NCBI GenBank assembly: GCA_002869465.1
Contig: PKSW01000082.1
Coordinates: forward strand, 1-12,370
Direction: 5' to 3'
DNA from: Marinilabiliales bacterium
GTDB lineage: Bacteria > Bacteroidota > Bacteroidia > Bacteroidales > F082
DNA: 12,370 nucleotides
Part shown: piece by piece, positions 1 to 7,104 of the stretch
How the letters are laid out: each line of letters starts with the position of its first letter
Position numbering within the stretch: the first letter of the stretch is position 1
Program-made: the position numbers and the translations under genes
The notes under the pieces: model-generated
The model's database searches: none
What the model was told of the DNA's origin: nothing
Seen by the model: the letters and a program-made list of their open reading frames with translations, nothing else

Positions 1-603
1 GGATCCGTACAGAACTCTGTATTATTAGCTCCAGGAGTTGGGCAGCAACAATTTAATATTGCTGTTTCAAATCACAGTTCCGGCGTAAGTGTACAGCGTC
101 CTGCAGAACGTGCATTGGCACACTTTAACGTGTACCGGAGCATGGAAGGCGCAGATGATTACATGATGGTAGGGCAGGTAATGGCAGAGGAAGGAGTAAC
201 AGAATACTGTTACTTCGACACGGAAGTTGACATTCAGACGGGCTACTGTTATAAAGTAACAGCTGTTTACATGAGTGAAGAAGACGAATGTGAATCAGAC
301 TTTGCAATGGATGTAGCAGAAGAATTCGACTATGTATGTGTATTTATCACCGACGTAGAGAATCCAGAAGCTTTGACAACCAATCTGTATCCTAACCCAA
401 CCCGCGACCAGGTAACGATCACTGCCAGTGCAGAGATGACCAGGCTCACGGTGATCAACTACGTTGGTCAGGTGGTGATGGATTCAGAGATGAACCAGAG
501 CACCTATGTTCTGAACACTTCGAACTTCGAGTCAGGCGTATACGTTGTACGCATTGAAACCGAAAGTGAAGTAATAACCAAGCGTTTTGCAGTAGCAAGA
601 TAG
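1..603 (+). CDS. Secreted protein with C-terminal T9SS type A sorting domain (5' partial)
   Basis: The reading frame is open from base 1 to the TAG at 601-603, so this is the last 200 residues of a larger protein. The methionine-like TTG at 115 is internal, not a start. Fragment residues about 38-115 look like a fibronectin type III or similar beta-sandwich module (FNVYRS near its start, then a GYCYKVTAVY strand) with a very acidic stretch (EEDECESDF) after it. Residues about 129-200 match the type IX secretion sorting domain: LYPNP at 129-133, a GVYVVRIE strand, and the terminal KRFAVAR. In Bacteroidota this tail directs export across the outer membrane and is usually cleaved, with the protein secreted or anchored on the surface. 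The function of the missing N-terminal part (enzyme or adhesin) cannot be told. The gene is followed at once by a strong terminator. I am sure of the tail and less sure of the exact fold of the upstream module. Confidence 0.85.
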   Translation, partial: GSVQNSVLLAPGVGQQQFNIAVSNHSSGVSVQRPAERALAHFNVYRSMEGADDYMMVGQVMAEEGVTEYCYFDTEVDIQTGYCYKVTAVYMSEEDECESDFAMDVAEEFDYVCVFITDVENPEALTTNLYPNPTRDQVTITASAEMTRLTVINYVGQVVMDSEMNQSTYVLNTSNFESGVYVVRIETESEVITKRFAVAR

Positions 604-631
604 CAGGTTCATTACTGAACTTAATAAACAG

Positions 632-661
632 AAAGGGCTGCCATTGTGCAGCCCTTTTTTT
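632..661 (+). terminator. Rho-independent terminator of the T9SS-tail gene
   Basis: A perfect 10-bp stem is formed by AAAGGGCTGC (632-641) and GCAGCCCTTT (648-657) around a 6-base loop. The T tract runs from 655 to 661. It begins 28 bases after the stop codon of the gene upstream. This is the clearest terminator in the window. Its loop and T tract lie inside the promoter proposed for the following ABC-F gene. Confidence 0.92.
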
Positions 662-673
662 GTGCTATTTTTG
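644..673 (+). promoter_or_regulatory. Bacteroidota-type promoter for the ABC-F gene
   Basis: TATTTTTG at 666-673 matches the Bacteroidota -7 consensus TAnnTTTG exactly. TTG at 644-646 lies 19 bases upstream, the usual spacing for the -33 element, although only three bases match. Transcription would start near 677, giving a leader of roughly 16 bases before the TTG start codon at 693. The -33 element sits in the loop of the terminator at 632-661, so the end of one transcript and the start of the next are nested. This is inferred from motif and spacing only. Confidence 0.55.
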
Positions 674-692
674 CGCTTCAATTCAAGGACAT

Positions 693-2636
693 TTGATATC
701 AATCAATAACATAACAAAAGAATTTGGTGGAACGCCGCTCTTTTCAGGCATTACTTTTAACCTGAACGACAAAGGTTGTGTGGGCCTGGCTGGTATGAAC
801 GGTTCGGGTAAAACCACTTTATTGAAGATAATTGCAGGCGAAATAAAGTCAGATACAGGTACCATTGCTTATCCCAATGATATTACCATCGGATATTTGC
901 CGCAGGAAAAAGTGATTACCAGTTCAAAAAGCATCAGGGAAGAAACCCTGGAAGCTTTCAAATTTATCAATAAACTGAATGAAAGGATCGCTGAATTAAC
1001 CAGGGCAATGCAGCAAAGAACGGATTATCATTCTGATGATTACAGCAAGTTGTTGATCGAACTGGATGAATTAAATCACAAACTGCTGATTTATGAACCT
1101 GATAAGTTGCTGGCCAATACCGAAAAAGTACTTTTTGGTTTGGGTTTCAAACAGAATGATCTTGAAAGACCTTTAACGGAATTCAGTTTCGGGTGGCAAA
1201 TGCGGGTGGAGATTGCTAAATTGCTGTTGTTGAAACCTGCCCTTTTATTACTGGATGAGCCTACCAACCACCTGGATATCGAATCCATCCAATGGCTTGA
1301 AGAATTTTTAAAAAATTATTATGGATCGATATTGATCGTTTCACACGACAGGGCTTTGCTGGATAATATAACCGACAGAACCATCGAGATCACGAATGGT
1401 AAAATTTATGATTATAAAGTGCCTTATTCTCAATATGTGCAATTGCGTGAAGAAAGATTATCGCAGCAAAAGGCAGCTTTTAATAACCAGCAGGCTGAAG
1501 TAAGACAAGTAGAAAGATTTATTGAACGATTCAGGTATAAAAATACCAAATCGAAACAGGTGCAATCCCGTATAACGCATTTGGAGAAATTAGATCGGGT
1601 AGAGTTGGATGAAATTGATCAATCTGCTATTCATTTCACATTTCCCCCGGCTCCCCACAGCGGTAAAATAACGGTTGAGTGTAAAAATATCAGTAAGCAT
1701 TATGACGAGAATCATGTGCTGGACAACATCAACCTGGAGATATTGAAGGGAGAACGAATTGCCTTCGTAGGTAAAAATGGGGAAGGTAAAACGACGCTTG
1801 CCAAGATCATTGCCGGGAGGCTTGATCATCAGGGAGAAGTGAAACTGGGATATCACGTCGAGACTGGATATTTTGCGCAAGACCAGTGGGAGATGCTGGA
1901 TGCCAATAAAACTGTTTTCGAGACTGTGGATGACATCGCGGTGGGCGATATTCGCACAAGGCTCAAATCAATACTCGGCGCATTCCTTTTCCAGGGAGAT
2001 GATATTGATAAAAAGGTGAAAGTACTTTCCGGTGGGGAGAAATCGCGCCTTTCGTTGGCCAAATTGTTACTAACACCAAGTAATTTTTTATTGTTTGATG
2101 AGCCTACCAACCACCTGGATATGCGTTCAAAAGACATTTTGAAAAATGCATTGTTGCAGTTTACCGGCACCATGGTGATTGTATCGCACGATCGTGATTT
2201 TCTGCAGGGGTTGACGTCGAAGGTGTATGAATTCAGGAATAAAGGAATTAAAGAATACCGGGGTGATATTTTTGAGTACCTTGAAAAAAGAAAACTGGAA
2301 GATCTGAAAGAGCTTGAAATAAATGAAAGAATGTCGGATGCCGATTCACGACCGGTGAGTGATTCCAAGATCAAGTGGGAACAGAAGAAGGAGTTTGAAA
2401 GGGAAAGGCGAAAGCTGGAAAAGAAAGTAGCTGACCTGGAGCAAATTGTTGAAAAACTGGAGATGAAGTTGGAGGGTGTCAATAATAAACTGGCCGACCC
2501 GTCAAATCATGAGGAGGAAATAAAATCGGGAGCCTTATATAAGGAACACGGCGAGCTCACAAAGGATATTGAAAACACATATGCGGAATGGGAAAAGTTA
2601 CAACTCAGGTTGGAACAAATGAATTTTGATGAATAA
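693..2636 (+). CDS. ABC-F family ATPase (ribosome-associated type)
   Basis: A 647-residue soluble protein with two ATP-binding cassettes and no membrane segment, as in the ABC-F family, whose members act on ribosomes in translation or antibiotic protection. Cassette 1 has Walker A GMNGSGKTT (34-42), signature FSFGWQ (164-169) and LDEPTNHLD (187-195). Cassette 2 has GKNGEGKTT (360-368), LSGGE (445-449) and FDEPTNHLD (468-476). A charged linker rich in Arg and Gln joins them, the position of the P-site tRNA interaction motif. The last 100 residues or so form a charged coiled coil as in Uup/YdiF-type proteins. The frame is open from 660, but I place the start at TTG 693 (MISINNITKEF), where family members begin. 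The 660 start lies in the terminator T tract and upstream of the likely transcription start. AAGGA at 685-689 is close to the start. The signature of cassette 1 has Phe where LSGG has its first Gly. The 3' end abuts the convergent polyprenyl synthase gene with no gap. The specific role (housekeeping or resistance) is unresolved. Confidence 0.93.
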   Translation: MISINNITKEFGGTPLFSGITFNLNDKGCVGLAGMNGSGKTTLLKIIAGEIKSDTGTIAYPNDITIGYLPQEKVITSSKSIREETLEAFKFINKLNERIAELTRAMQQRTDYHSDDYSKLLIELDELNHKLLIYEPDKLLANTEKVLFGLGFKQNDLERPLTEFSFGWQMRVEIAKLLLLKPALLLLDEPTNHLDIESIQWLEEFLKNYYGSILIVSHDRALLDNITDRTIEITNGKIYDYKVPYSQYVQLREERLSQQKAAFNNQQAEVRQVERFIERFRYKNTKSKQVQSRITHLEKLDRVELDEIDQSAIHFTFPPAPHSGKITVECKNISKHYDENHVLDNINLEILKGERIAFVGKNGEGKTTLAKIIAGRLDHQGEVKLGYHVETGYFAQDQWEMLDANKTVFETVDDIAVGDIRTRLKSILGAFLFQGDDIDKKVKVLSGGEKSRLSLAKLLLTPSNFLLFDEPTNHLDMRSKDILKNALLQFTGTMVIVSHDRDFLQGLTSKVYEFRNKGIKEYRGDIFEYLEKRKLEDLKELEINERMSDADSRPVSDSKIKWEQKKEFERERRKLEKKVADLEQIVEKLEMKLEGVNNKLADPSNHEEEIKSGALYKEHGELTKDIENTYAEWEKLQLRLEQMNFDE

Positions 2637-3611
2637 TTACTTATCCCGGTCAATCATTCGATGAGCTACATCGCGCAGGATATCCTTGCTGGTTTCATGT
2701 ATTGAAATGGAATCCAGTTTTTTCATCCCTTCCAGGTAATAGGTGTCAATGAGGTTATTGGCAGATTGATCTACCCCGAACTGCGAGAATATGTCTTTTA
2801 CCCGTTGGGTTTTATCATTCTCAGAAAGATGGTTTGTATTATATAGTTTTATTAACTCTGCTTTTGTTTGTTCATCAGCTAACTCTAAAGCCTGAAGGTA
2901 CAGGAATGTCTTTTTATTGGAAATGATATCGCCTCCTGTTTTCTTCCCAAACACTTCTTCATCACCAAAAGTATCCAGCAGATCATCTTTAAGCTGAAAC
3001 CCAAGCCCTATATTAATGCCGAAATCATATAAGGTGTCTGCATCCTTTTTGGATGCACCACCCACCAGGGCGCCAATCTTTAAGCTGGCTCCGAATAATA
3101 CGGCGGTTTTCAGACGGATCATCTCGATGTATTCTTCAACTGAAACATCATTCCTGTTTTCATAGTTCAGGTCAAATTGCTGACCTTCACAAACTTCAAT
3201 GGCTGTTTTACTAAAAACGGACAGCGTTTCAGGTAAAATATCGATCCGTGCTTGTTGGGCGTATTGGTATGCCAGTGCAAATAAGGTATCGCCTGATAGT
3301 ATGGCAATATTGGCATTCCATTTCTTGAATACAGTTTCTTCACCCCGCCTGATGGGCGCATTATCCATAATGTCATCATGGATCAGTGTAAAATTATGAA
3401 ACAGTTCAATAGCGATGGCCTGCGAAAGGGCTTCTTCCTTTTTACCGCCAAATAACTCACACGACATGAGTGTTAACACCGGTCGTATTCTTTTACCGCC
3501 AAGCCCAACCGTGTAACTGATAGGTGCATATAATTCACCCGGCTGATGTCCGAAAGCCTGTTGGCTGAGTTGATCCTCAAAATAGGTGATAAGTTCTTCG
3601 TAGCCGCCCAT
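2637..3611 (-). CDS. Polyprenyl diphosphate synthase (trans-type prenyltransferase)
   Basis: A 324-residue all-alpha isoprenyl diphosphate synthase that condenses isopentenyl diphosphate with an allylic primer. GGKRIRP lies at 38-44. The first Asp-rich motif is DDIMD at 79-83, and RRG follows at 88-90. The second Asp-rich motif is DDLLD at 209-213, preceded by GLGFQLK, and KTGGD follows. The first Asp motif has no two-residue insertion, and Phe74 lies five positions before it. By the rule established for archaeal GGPP synthases this favours a C20-type product, but chain length cannot be settled by eye, and a longer quinone side chain is possible. The ATG start lies 18 bases after the stop of rfbA on the same strand, so the two are probably cotranscribed. 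No Shine-Dalgarno is visible. The stop codon touches that of the convergent ABC-F gene. Confidence 0.93.
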   Translation of the reverse strand: MGGYEELITYFEDQLSQQAFGHQPGELYAPISYTVGLGGKRIRPVLTLMSCELFGGKKEEALSQAIAIELFHNFTLIHDDIMDNAPIRRGEETVFKKWNANIAILSGDTLFALAYQYAQQARIDILPETLSVFSKTAIEVCEGQQFDLNYENRNDVSVEEYIEMIRLKTAVLFGASLKIGALVGGASKKDADTLYDFGINIGLGFQLKDDLLDTFGDEEVFGKKTGGDIISNKKTFLYLQALELADEQTKAELIKLYNTNHLSENDKTQRVKDIFSQFGVDQSANNLIDTYYLEGMKKLDSISIHETSKDILRDVAHRMIDRDK

Positions 3612-3629
3612 GTAATTTGAAATTCTGAA

Positions 3630-4490
3630 TTATTTAATAAGATCGAGCAGGTATTCGCCATAACCACTTTTTAGAAGAGGTTCAGCAATTTTTTCAAGTT
3701 GCTTTGCATCAATAAAACCATTATGATAAGCGATTTCCTCGATGCATCCAATTTTAAGTCCTTGTCTGTCTTCAATTACTTCTACAAACTGCGAAGCCTG
3801 GATTAAAGATGAAAAGGTGCCTGTATCCAGCCATGCAGTGCCGCGTCCCATTAGCCCGACTTTTAGTTTACCTTCTTTAAGGTAATGCTTGTTCACGTCG
3901 GTTATTTCATATTCACCGCGGGCACTGGGTTGCAGGTTTTTGGCCACTTCCACTACCGAATTATCATAAAAATACAATCCGGGTACTGCATAATGTGATT
4001 TGGGCTTCGTTGGTTTTTCTTCGATGGAAAGGGCATTGAAATCTTTATCAAATTCTACAACACCATATCTTTCCGGGTCTTTAACATGATAGGCGAATAC
4101 CATTCCGCCATCAGGTTCGGTGCAGGTCTTTAAGAGTTTTTGAAATCCCTGGCCATAAAAAATATTATCGCCCAGAATCAGTGAGACAGAATCTCGTCCG
4201 ATAAATTCTTCTCCCAACACAAAAGCCTGGGCCAGTCCGTTGGGTATTTCCTGTACTTTATATGTAAACCGGCATCCAATTTGAGATCCGTCGCCTAGCA
4301 ATTTTTCAAAATTTGGTAAGTCCTGGGGTGTAGAAATGATCAGAACATCCCTGATCCCAGTCATTAATAAAACGGATAGGGGATAATAAATCATTGGTTT
4401 ATCGTAAATAGGCATCAATTGCTTACTGACTGCAATTGTGAGCGGGTGTAAACGAGTACCTGCTCCGCCTGCCAAAATAATACCTTTCAT
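3630..4490 (-). CDS. rfbA: Glucose-1-phosphate thymidylyltransferase (RmlA/RfbA)
   Basis: A 286-residue sugar nucleotidyltransferase of usual RmlA length. It makes dTDP-glucose from dTTP and glucose-1-phosphate, the first step toward dTDP-L-rhamnose and other dTDP-deoxysugars for surface polysaccharide. The nucleotide loop GGAGTRLHPLT is at 8-18, SKQLMPIYDKPM at 22-33, PNGLAQAF at 83-90, and LGDNIFYG at 106-113 with metal-binding Asp108. EYEITDVN and WLDTGT follow further on. These agree with RfbA rather than GalU. The partners rfbB, rfbC and rfbD are not in this window, so the gene is separated from a standard rhamnose cluster. It lies between the RND exporter upstream (46-base gap) and the polyprenyl synthase downstream (18-base gap), all on one strand. 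A TAnnTTTG motif upstream suggests its own promoter. Confidence 0.96.
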   Translation of the reverse strand: MKGIILAGGAGTRLHPLTIAVSKQLMPIYDKPMIYYPLSVLLMTGIRDVLIISTPQDLPNFEKLLGDGSQIGCRFTYKVQEIPNGLAQAFVLGEEFIGRDSVSLILGDNIFYGQGFQKLLKTCTEPDGGMVFAYHVKDPERYGVVEFDKDFNALSIEEKPTKPKSHYAVPGLYFYDNSVVEVAKNLQPSARGEYEITDVNKHYLKEGKLKVGLMGRGTAWLDTGTFSSLIQASQFVEVIEDRQGLKIGCIEEIAYHNGFIDAKQLEKIAEPLLKSGYGEYLLDLIK

Positions 4491-4519
4491 TTGTTTATAT
4501 TTTTATTATCAGGATGATA

Positions 4520-4527
4520 CAAATTTA
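4520..4527 (-). promoter_or_regulatory. Candidate -7 element upstream of rfbA
   Basis: On the minus strand TAAATTTG matches TAnnTTTG exactly and lies 29 bases before the rfbA ATG, in the 46-base gap after the exporter gene. A transcript starting about five bases further would have a leader of roughly 25 bases. No convincing -33 TTTG is found at the expected distance, which would fall in the end of the exporter gene, so the call is tentative. In such A/T-rich DNA the motif can occur by chance. Confidence 0.35.
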
Positions 4528-4536
4528 TAATTCACC

Positions 4537-6963
4537 TTATAATTTGGTGTATTTATCTTCTTTAGGTTTCTGGTGATTCAGTTCTTCTTTAATAAGCTTG
4601 TCGAGTTCAATGTCTTCTTCCTCATCAAATACTTCAATCTGAGGTTCTTTAAATGATTTTGTCAGTACTCTCTTATCAAGGGTTAATAATAACGATGGCA
4701 AAACAAACATATTGGATAAAAGTGCCACAACCAAAGTAAAAGACACAAGATATCCAAGCGCTTCAGTTCCTCCAAAAGAAGAAAGCGTAAAAATCAAAAA
4801 TCCAAAGAAAAGAACGATAGCTGAATATATCATACTGTAGCCTGTTTCTTTAAGCGCAGCAAGTATTGATTTATTAACATTCCAATTCGTATGTTTAAGA
4901 TGCAAACGATATCTTGACAGATAATGAATGGTATTATCAACACTGATACCCAGGGCAATACTAAAAATCAAAATTGTAGAAGGTTTTATAGGAATATCAA
5001 AAAATCCCATCATGCCAGCAGTTAAAATCTGGGGAATTATATTAGGAATCAGAGATATCAAAATCATTCTGGCTGAAGAGAAAATCAGTGCCATCAGGAG
5101 TGTAATAATAATTACTGCCAGCCCGAGACTCATAAATAAATTCTTTACCAGATAATTGGTTCCCATCAGGAAGACAACACTTGTTCCGGTCAAACCAACT
5201 TCATATTTGTCAGGAGGGAAAATAGTATCCACCTTTGGTCTTAGATCGGTAATAATTCGTTCAATATCATTGGTTCCGATATTGGCCATCTGTATAGAGA
5301 CCCGCGTTTTAGAAAGCGTTGAGTCAACAAAAGCATTCAAAATGGAGGTTTTGTTATGGGCATCTAAATTGGGGACATAGGAAAGAATAAAGTTTTTCTC
5401 CTGGTTATTCGGTAATGAATACATATCCGGGTTTCCCCTGTAGAACGCCTGCTTGGCTGATTTTACCACCTCAACAACTGAAACCGGTTTTGAAAACTCG
5501 GGATAGGTGGCCAATGTATCCTGTAACTGTTCAAGTTTGTATAAAAATGATGTCTTTAATATGCCTCTCTTCTTTTTTGTATCAACAGTAATTTCAAGCG
5601 GCATAACCCCCTTGAAGTTTTGCTCAAGGAAGATCATGTCTTTATATAGCTTATCTTTTTTGGAGATGTCATCAACAATATTACCGGTAGTTTTTAATTG
5701 TGTTATACCAATTATTCCGCCCGTAAAGAAAATAATAGTGATGATATACACTACATTGCGATGGTATTGAACAATGATGAGAATGCGATCAATAATCCGG
5801 CTGATAAGGCTCTTTTCAAGATGCCTCATGTGCTTTGGTTTGGGAACCGGGAAGAAACTGAAAAGTATAGGTAGCAGGAATAAAGTAAGTAAGTAGGCAA
5901 CAAAAATATTAATTGATGCAATAATTCCGAACTCAACAAGCATTTCATTACTTGTTATTGCAAATGCCGCGAAGCCGGCTGCCGTGGTTGCATTTGTTAA
6001 CAGGTTAGCATTTCCAATCCGGGAAATCATTCTTGTTAAGGCTTTCGCCTTATTACCATGCTCCCTGAATTCGCTGAGGTATTTATTCAGTAGAAAAATA
6101 GAGTTCTCAACAGCGATGACTATTAATAGAGGCGGCAGGATTCCGGTAAGGATGGAAATTTTGTATCCAAATAAAACAATTGATCCAAGAACCCATATTA
6201 CAGCAATAACCACTACAATCATGGCAAGCAAAACAGCGCGCCCTGATTTGAATAAGATAAACAACAGAACAGACGTTATAAACAACGAAAGGAATACAAA
6301 GAAAAGTAATTCATCCTGAAGTTTTTTTGATGTAACAGTGCGGATATAAGGTAGTCCCGAATATTTTACATCGATGGTATATTTTTCGCCAAATTCATCG
6401 ATCCTGTTTGTAAGGTCTTTAATTAACTGTATCCGCGCTTTTGAGTTAAGTATTTCTTTTGTGAGTGTGATCATCATCATACTCACATTGGTCTCTTTAT
6501 TAAAAAGCCTTCCATCATAAAGCTGTAAGTTATATACAATCTGTTGTATAGAATCAACCGTATGCTGTTCGGTTGGCTTTTCAGGTACTATGGAAAGAAA
6601 ATCAAACTTTTTAAGGCTGTCGTTTCGTGTTAAATTATATATCCTGGCAACAGACAATACTTCTTTCACACCATTCATTTCAAGCACATCATAACTGAGG
6701 TCGTACCAGTCATTAAAGTGTTCCAGCGTAAAAAGATCGGGATCTTGAATGGCAACAAAAATTACACTGCCATCCTGCCCGAATTGCTTTTTAAACTCTT
6801 CATATTCAATTGTTATCGAATCATCCTTAGGTAACATACGGGCCATTTCGTACGACATTTTAATCTGGCTGCCTTTATAACCCATAAAGACCGTAAGAAG
6901 CCCAATGAAAATTAGAATTGAAATCCGGTTTCTTAAAATAAATCTTACCAGGAATTGCCACAT
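4537..6963 (-). CDS. RND/MMPL superfamily exporter (COG1033-like)
   Basis: An 808-residue inner-membrane protein with the duplicated RND plan: one N-terminal helix (about 10-30), a large extracytoplasmic domain (about 31-217), five helices, a linker with further helix near 400-420, a second large domain, and five more helices. Each half has the expected motif in its fourth helix: AVENS with Glu286 in half one and SVDNT with Asp676 in half two. These acidic residues probably serve in the proton relay. The length of about 800 residues and symmetric halves fit the predicted RND exporters related to MMPL, HpnN and Patched-like lipid transporters, not the AcrB drug pumps of about 1,040 residues. 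No membrane-fusion or outer-membrane partner lies beside it. The cytoplasmic C-terminus is acidic (FDEEEDIELD) and then basic. The substrate is unknown. The neighbourhood of a prenyl synthase and a sugar-nucleotide enzyme makes an envelope lipid plausible, but this is inference. Confidence 0.88.
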   Translation of the reverse strand: MWQFLVRFILRNRISILIFIGLLTVFMGYKGSQIKMSYEMARMLPKDDSITIEYEEFKKQFGQDGSVIFVAIQDPDLFTLEHFNDWYDLSYDVLEMNGVKEVLSVARIYNLTRNDSLKKFDFLSIVPEKPTEQHTVDSIQQIVYNLQLYDGRLFNKETNVSMMMITLTKEILNSKARIQLIKDLTNRIDEFGEKYTIDVKYSGLPYIRTVTSKKLQDELLFFVFLSLFITSVLLFILFKSGRAVLLAMIVVVIAVIWVLGSIVLFGYKISILTGILPPLLIVIAVENSIFLLNKYLSEFREHGNKAKALTRMISRIGNANLLTNATTAAGFAAFAITSNEMLVEFGIIASINIFVAYLLTLFLLPILFSFFPVPKPKHMRHLEKSLISRIIDRILIIVQYHRNVVYIITIIFFTGGIIGITQLKTTGNIVDDISKKDKLYKDMIFLEQNFKGVMPLEITVDTKKKRGILKTSFLYKLEQLQDTLATYPEFSKPVSVVEVVKSAKQAFYRGNPDMYSLPNNQEKNFILSYVPNLDAHNKTSILNAFVDSTLSKTRVSIQMANIGTNDIERIITDLRPKVDTIFPPDKYEVGLTGTSVVFLMGTNYLVKNLFMSLGLAVIIITLLMALIFSSARMILISLIPNIIPQILTAGMMGFFDIPIKPSTILIFSIALGISVDNTIHYLSRYRLHLKHTNWNVNKSILAALKETGYSMIYSAIVLFFGFLIFTLSSFGGTEALGYLVSFTLVVALLSNMFVLPSLLLTLDKRVLTKSFKEPQIEVFDEEEDIELDKLIKEELNHQKPKEDKYTKL

Positions 6964-7104
6964 AAACCCGCTCTTGCTATTTAAAAAAGGTATCTAATAT
7001 AAGATATTTCTCAATCAATCGTTGATTTTTATGGATGGTGTATCCATATCCATCGTAACTTTACACGTGATATTGAGAGCACAAATGTAAGTTTTGTTTT
7101 TAAA
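6964..7104. promoter_or_regulatory. Divergent intergenic region with small palindromes
   Basis: The 141 bases separate the divergent exporter and dehydrogenase genes and must hold both promoters. AATCAA (7013-7018) and TTGATT (7022-7027) are a perfect 6-bp inverted repeat around three bases. ATGGAT (7031-7036) and ATCCAT (7042-7047) form a second one, and TATCCA is repeated in tandem at 7041-7052. On the minus strand TACATTTG (7089 to 7082) matches TAnnTTTG for the exporter but lacks a -33 element. On the plus strand TAACTTTA (7056-7063) matches all but the last base and would give a leader of about 38 bases for the dehydrogenase. The palindromes could be operator sites, but they are short enough to be chance in A/T-rich DNA. 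Confidence 0.4.

Noticed and set aside
1..6. BamHI site GGATCC at the exact left edge as a cloning junction
   Set aside because: It could be a clone end, but the reading frame runs through it, another GGATCC lies inside lysC near 10312, and no vector sequence is seen. It cannot be told from chance.
115..117. TTG as the start codon of the first gene
   Set aside because: The frame is open to base 1 with plausible protein sequence, so the TTG is internal and the gene continues beyond the left edge.
660..692. Extended N-terminus of the ABC-F protein from a TTG at 660
   Set aside because: These bases are the T tract of the terminator and the -7 promoter element. The extra eleven residues do not resemble family members, which begin at MISIN-like sequence.
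1853..2482. 209-codon open frame on the minus strand inside the ABC-F gene
   Set aside because: It is Ser/Phe-rich, typical of antisense reading of charged helical coding sequence, and lies wholly within a clear gene with no recognisable motif.
4533..4549. CACC/GGTG hairpin at the end of the exporter gene as a terminator
   Set aside because: The stem is only four base pairs around a nine-base loop and has no T tract in the direction of transcription.
5984..6319. Plus-strand open frame opposite the RND exporter
   Set aside because: It is the antisense shadow of membrane helices and has no recognisable family or upstream signals.
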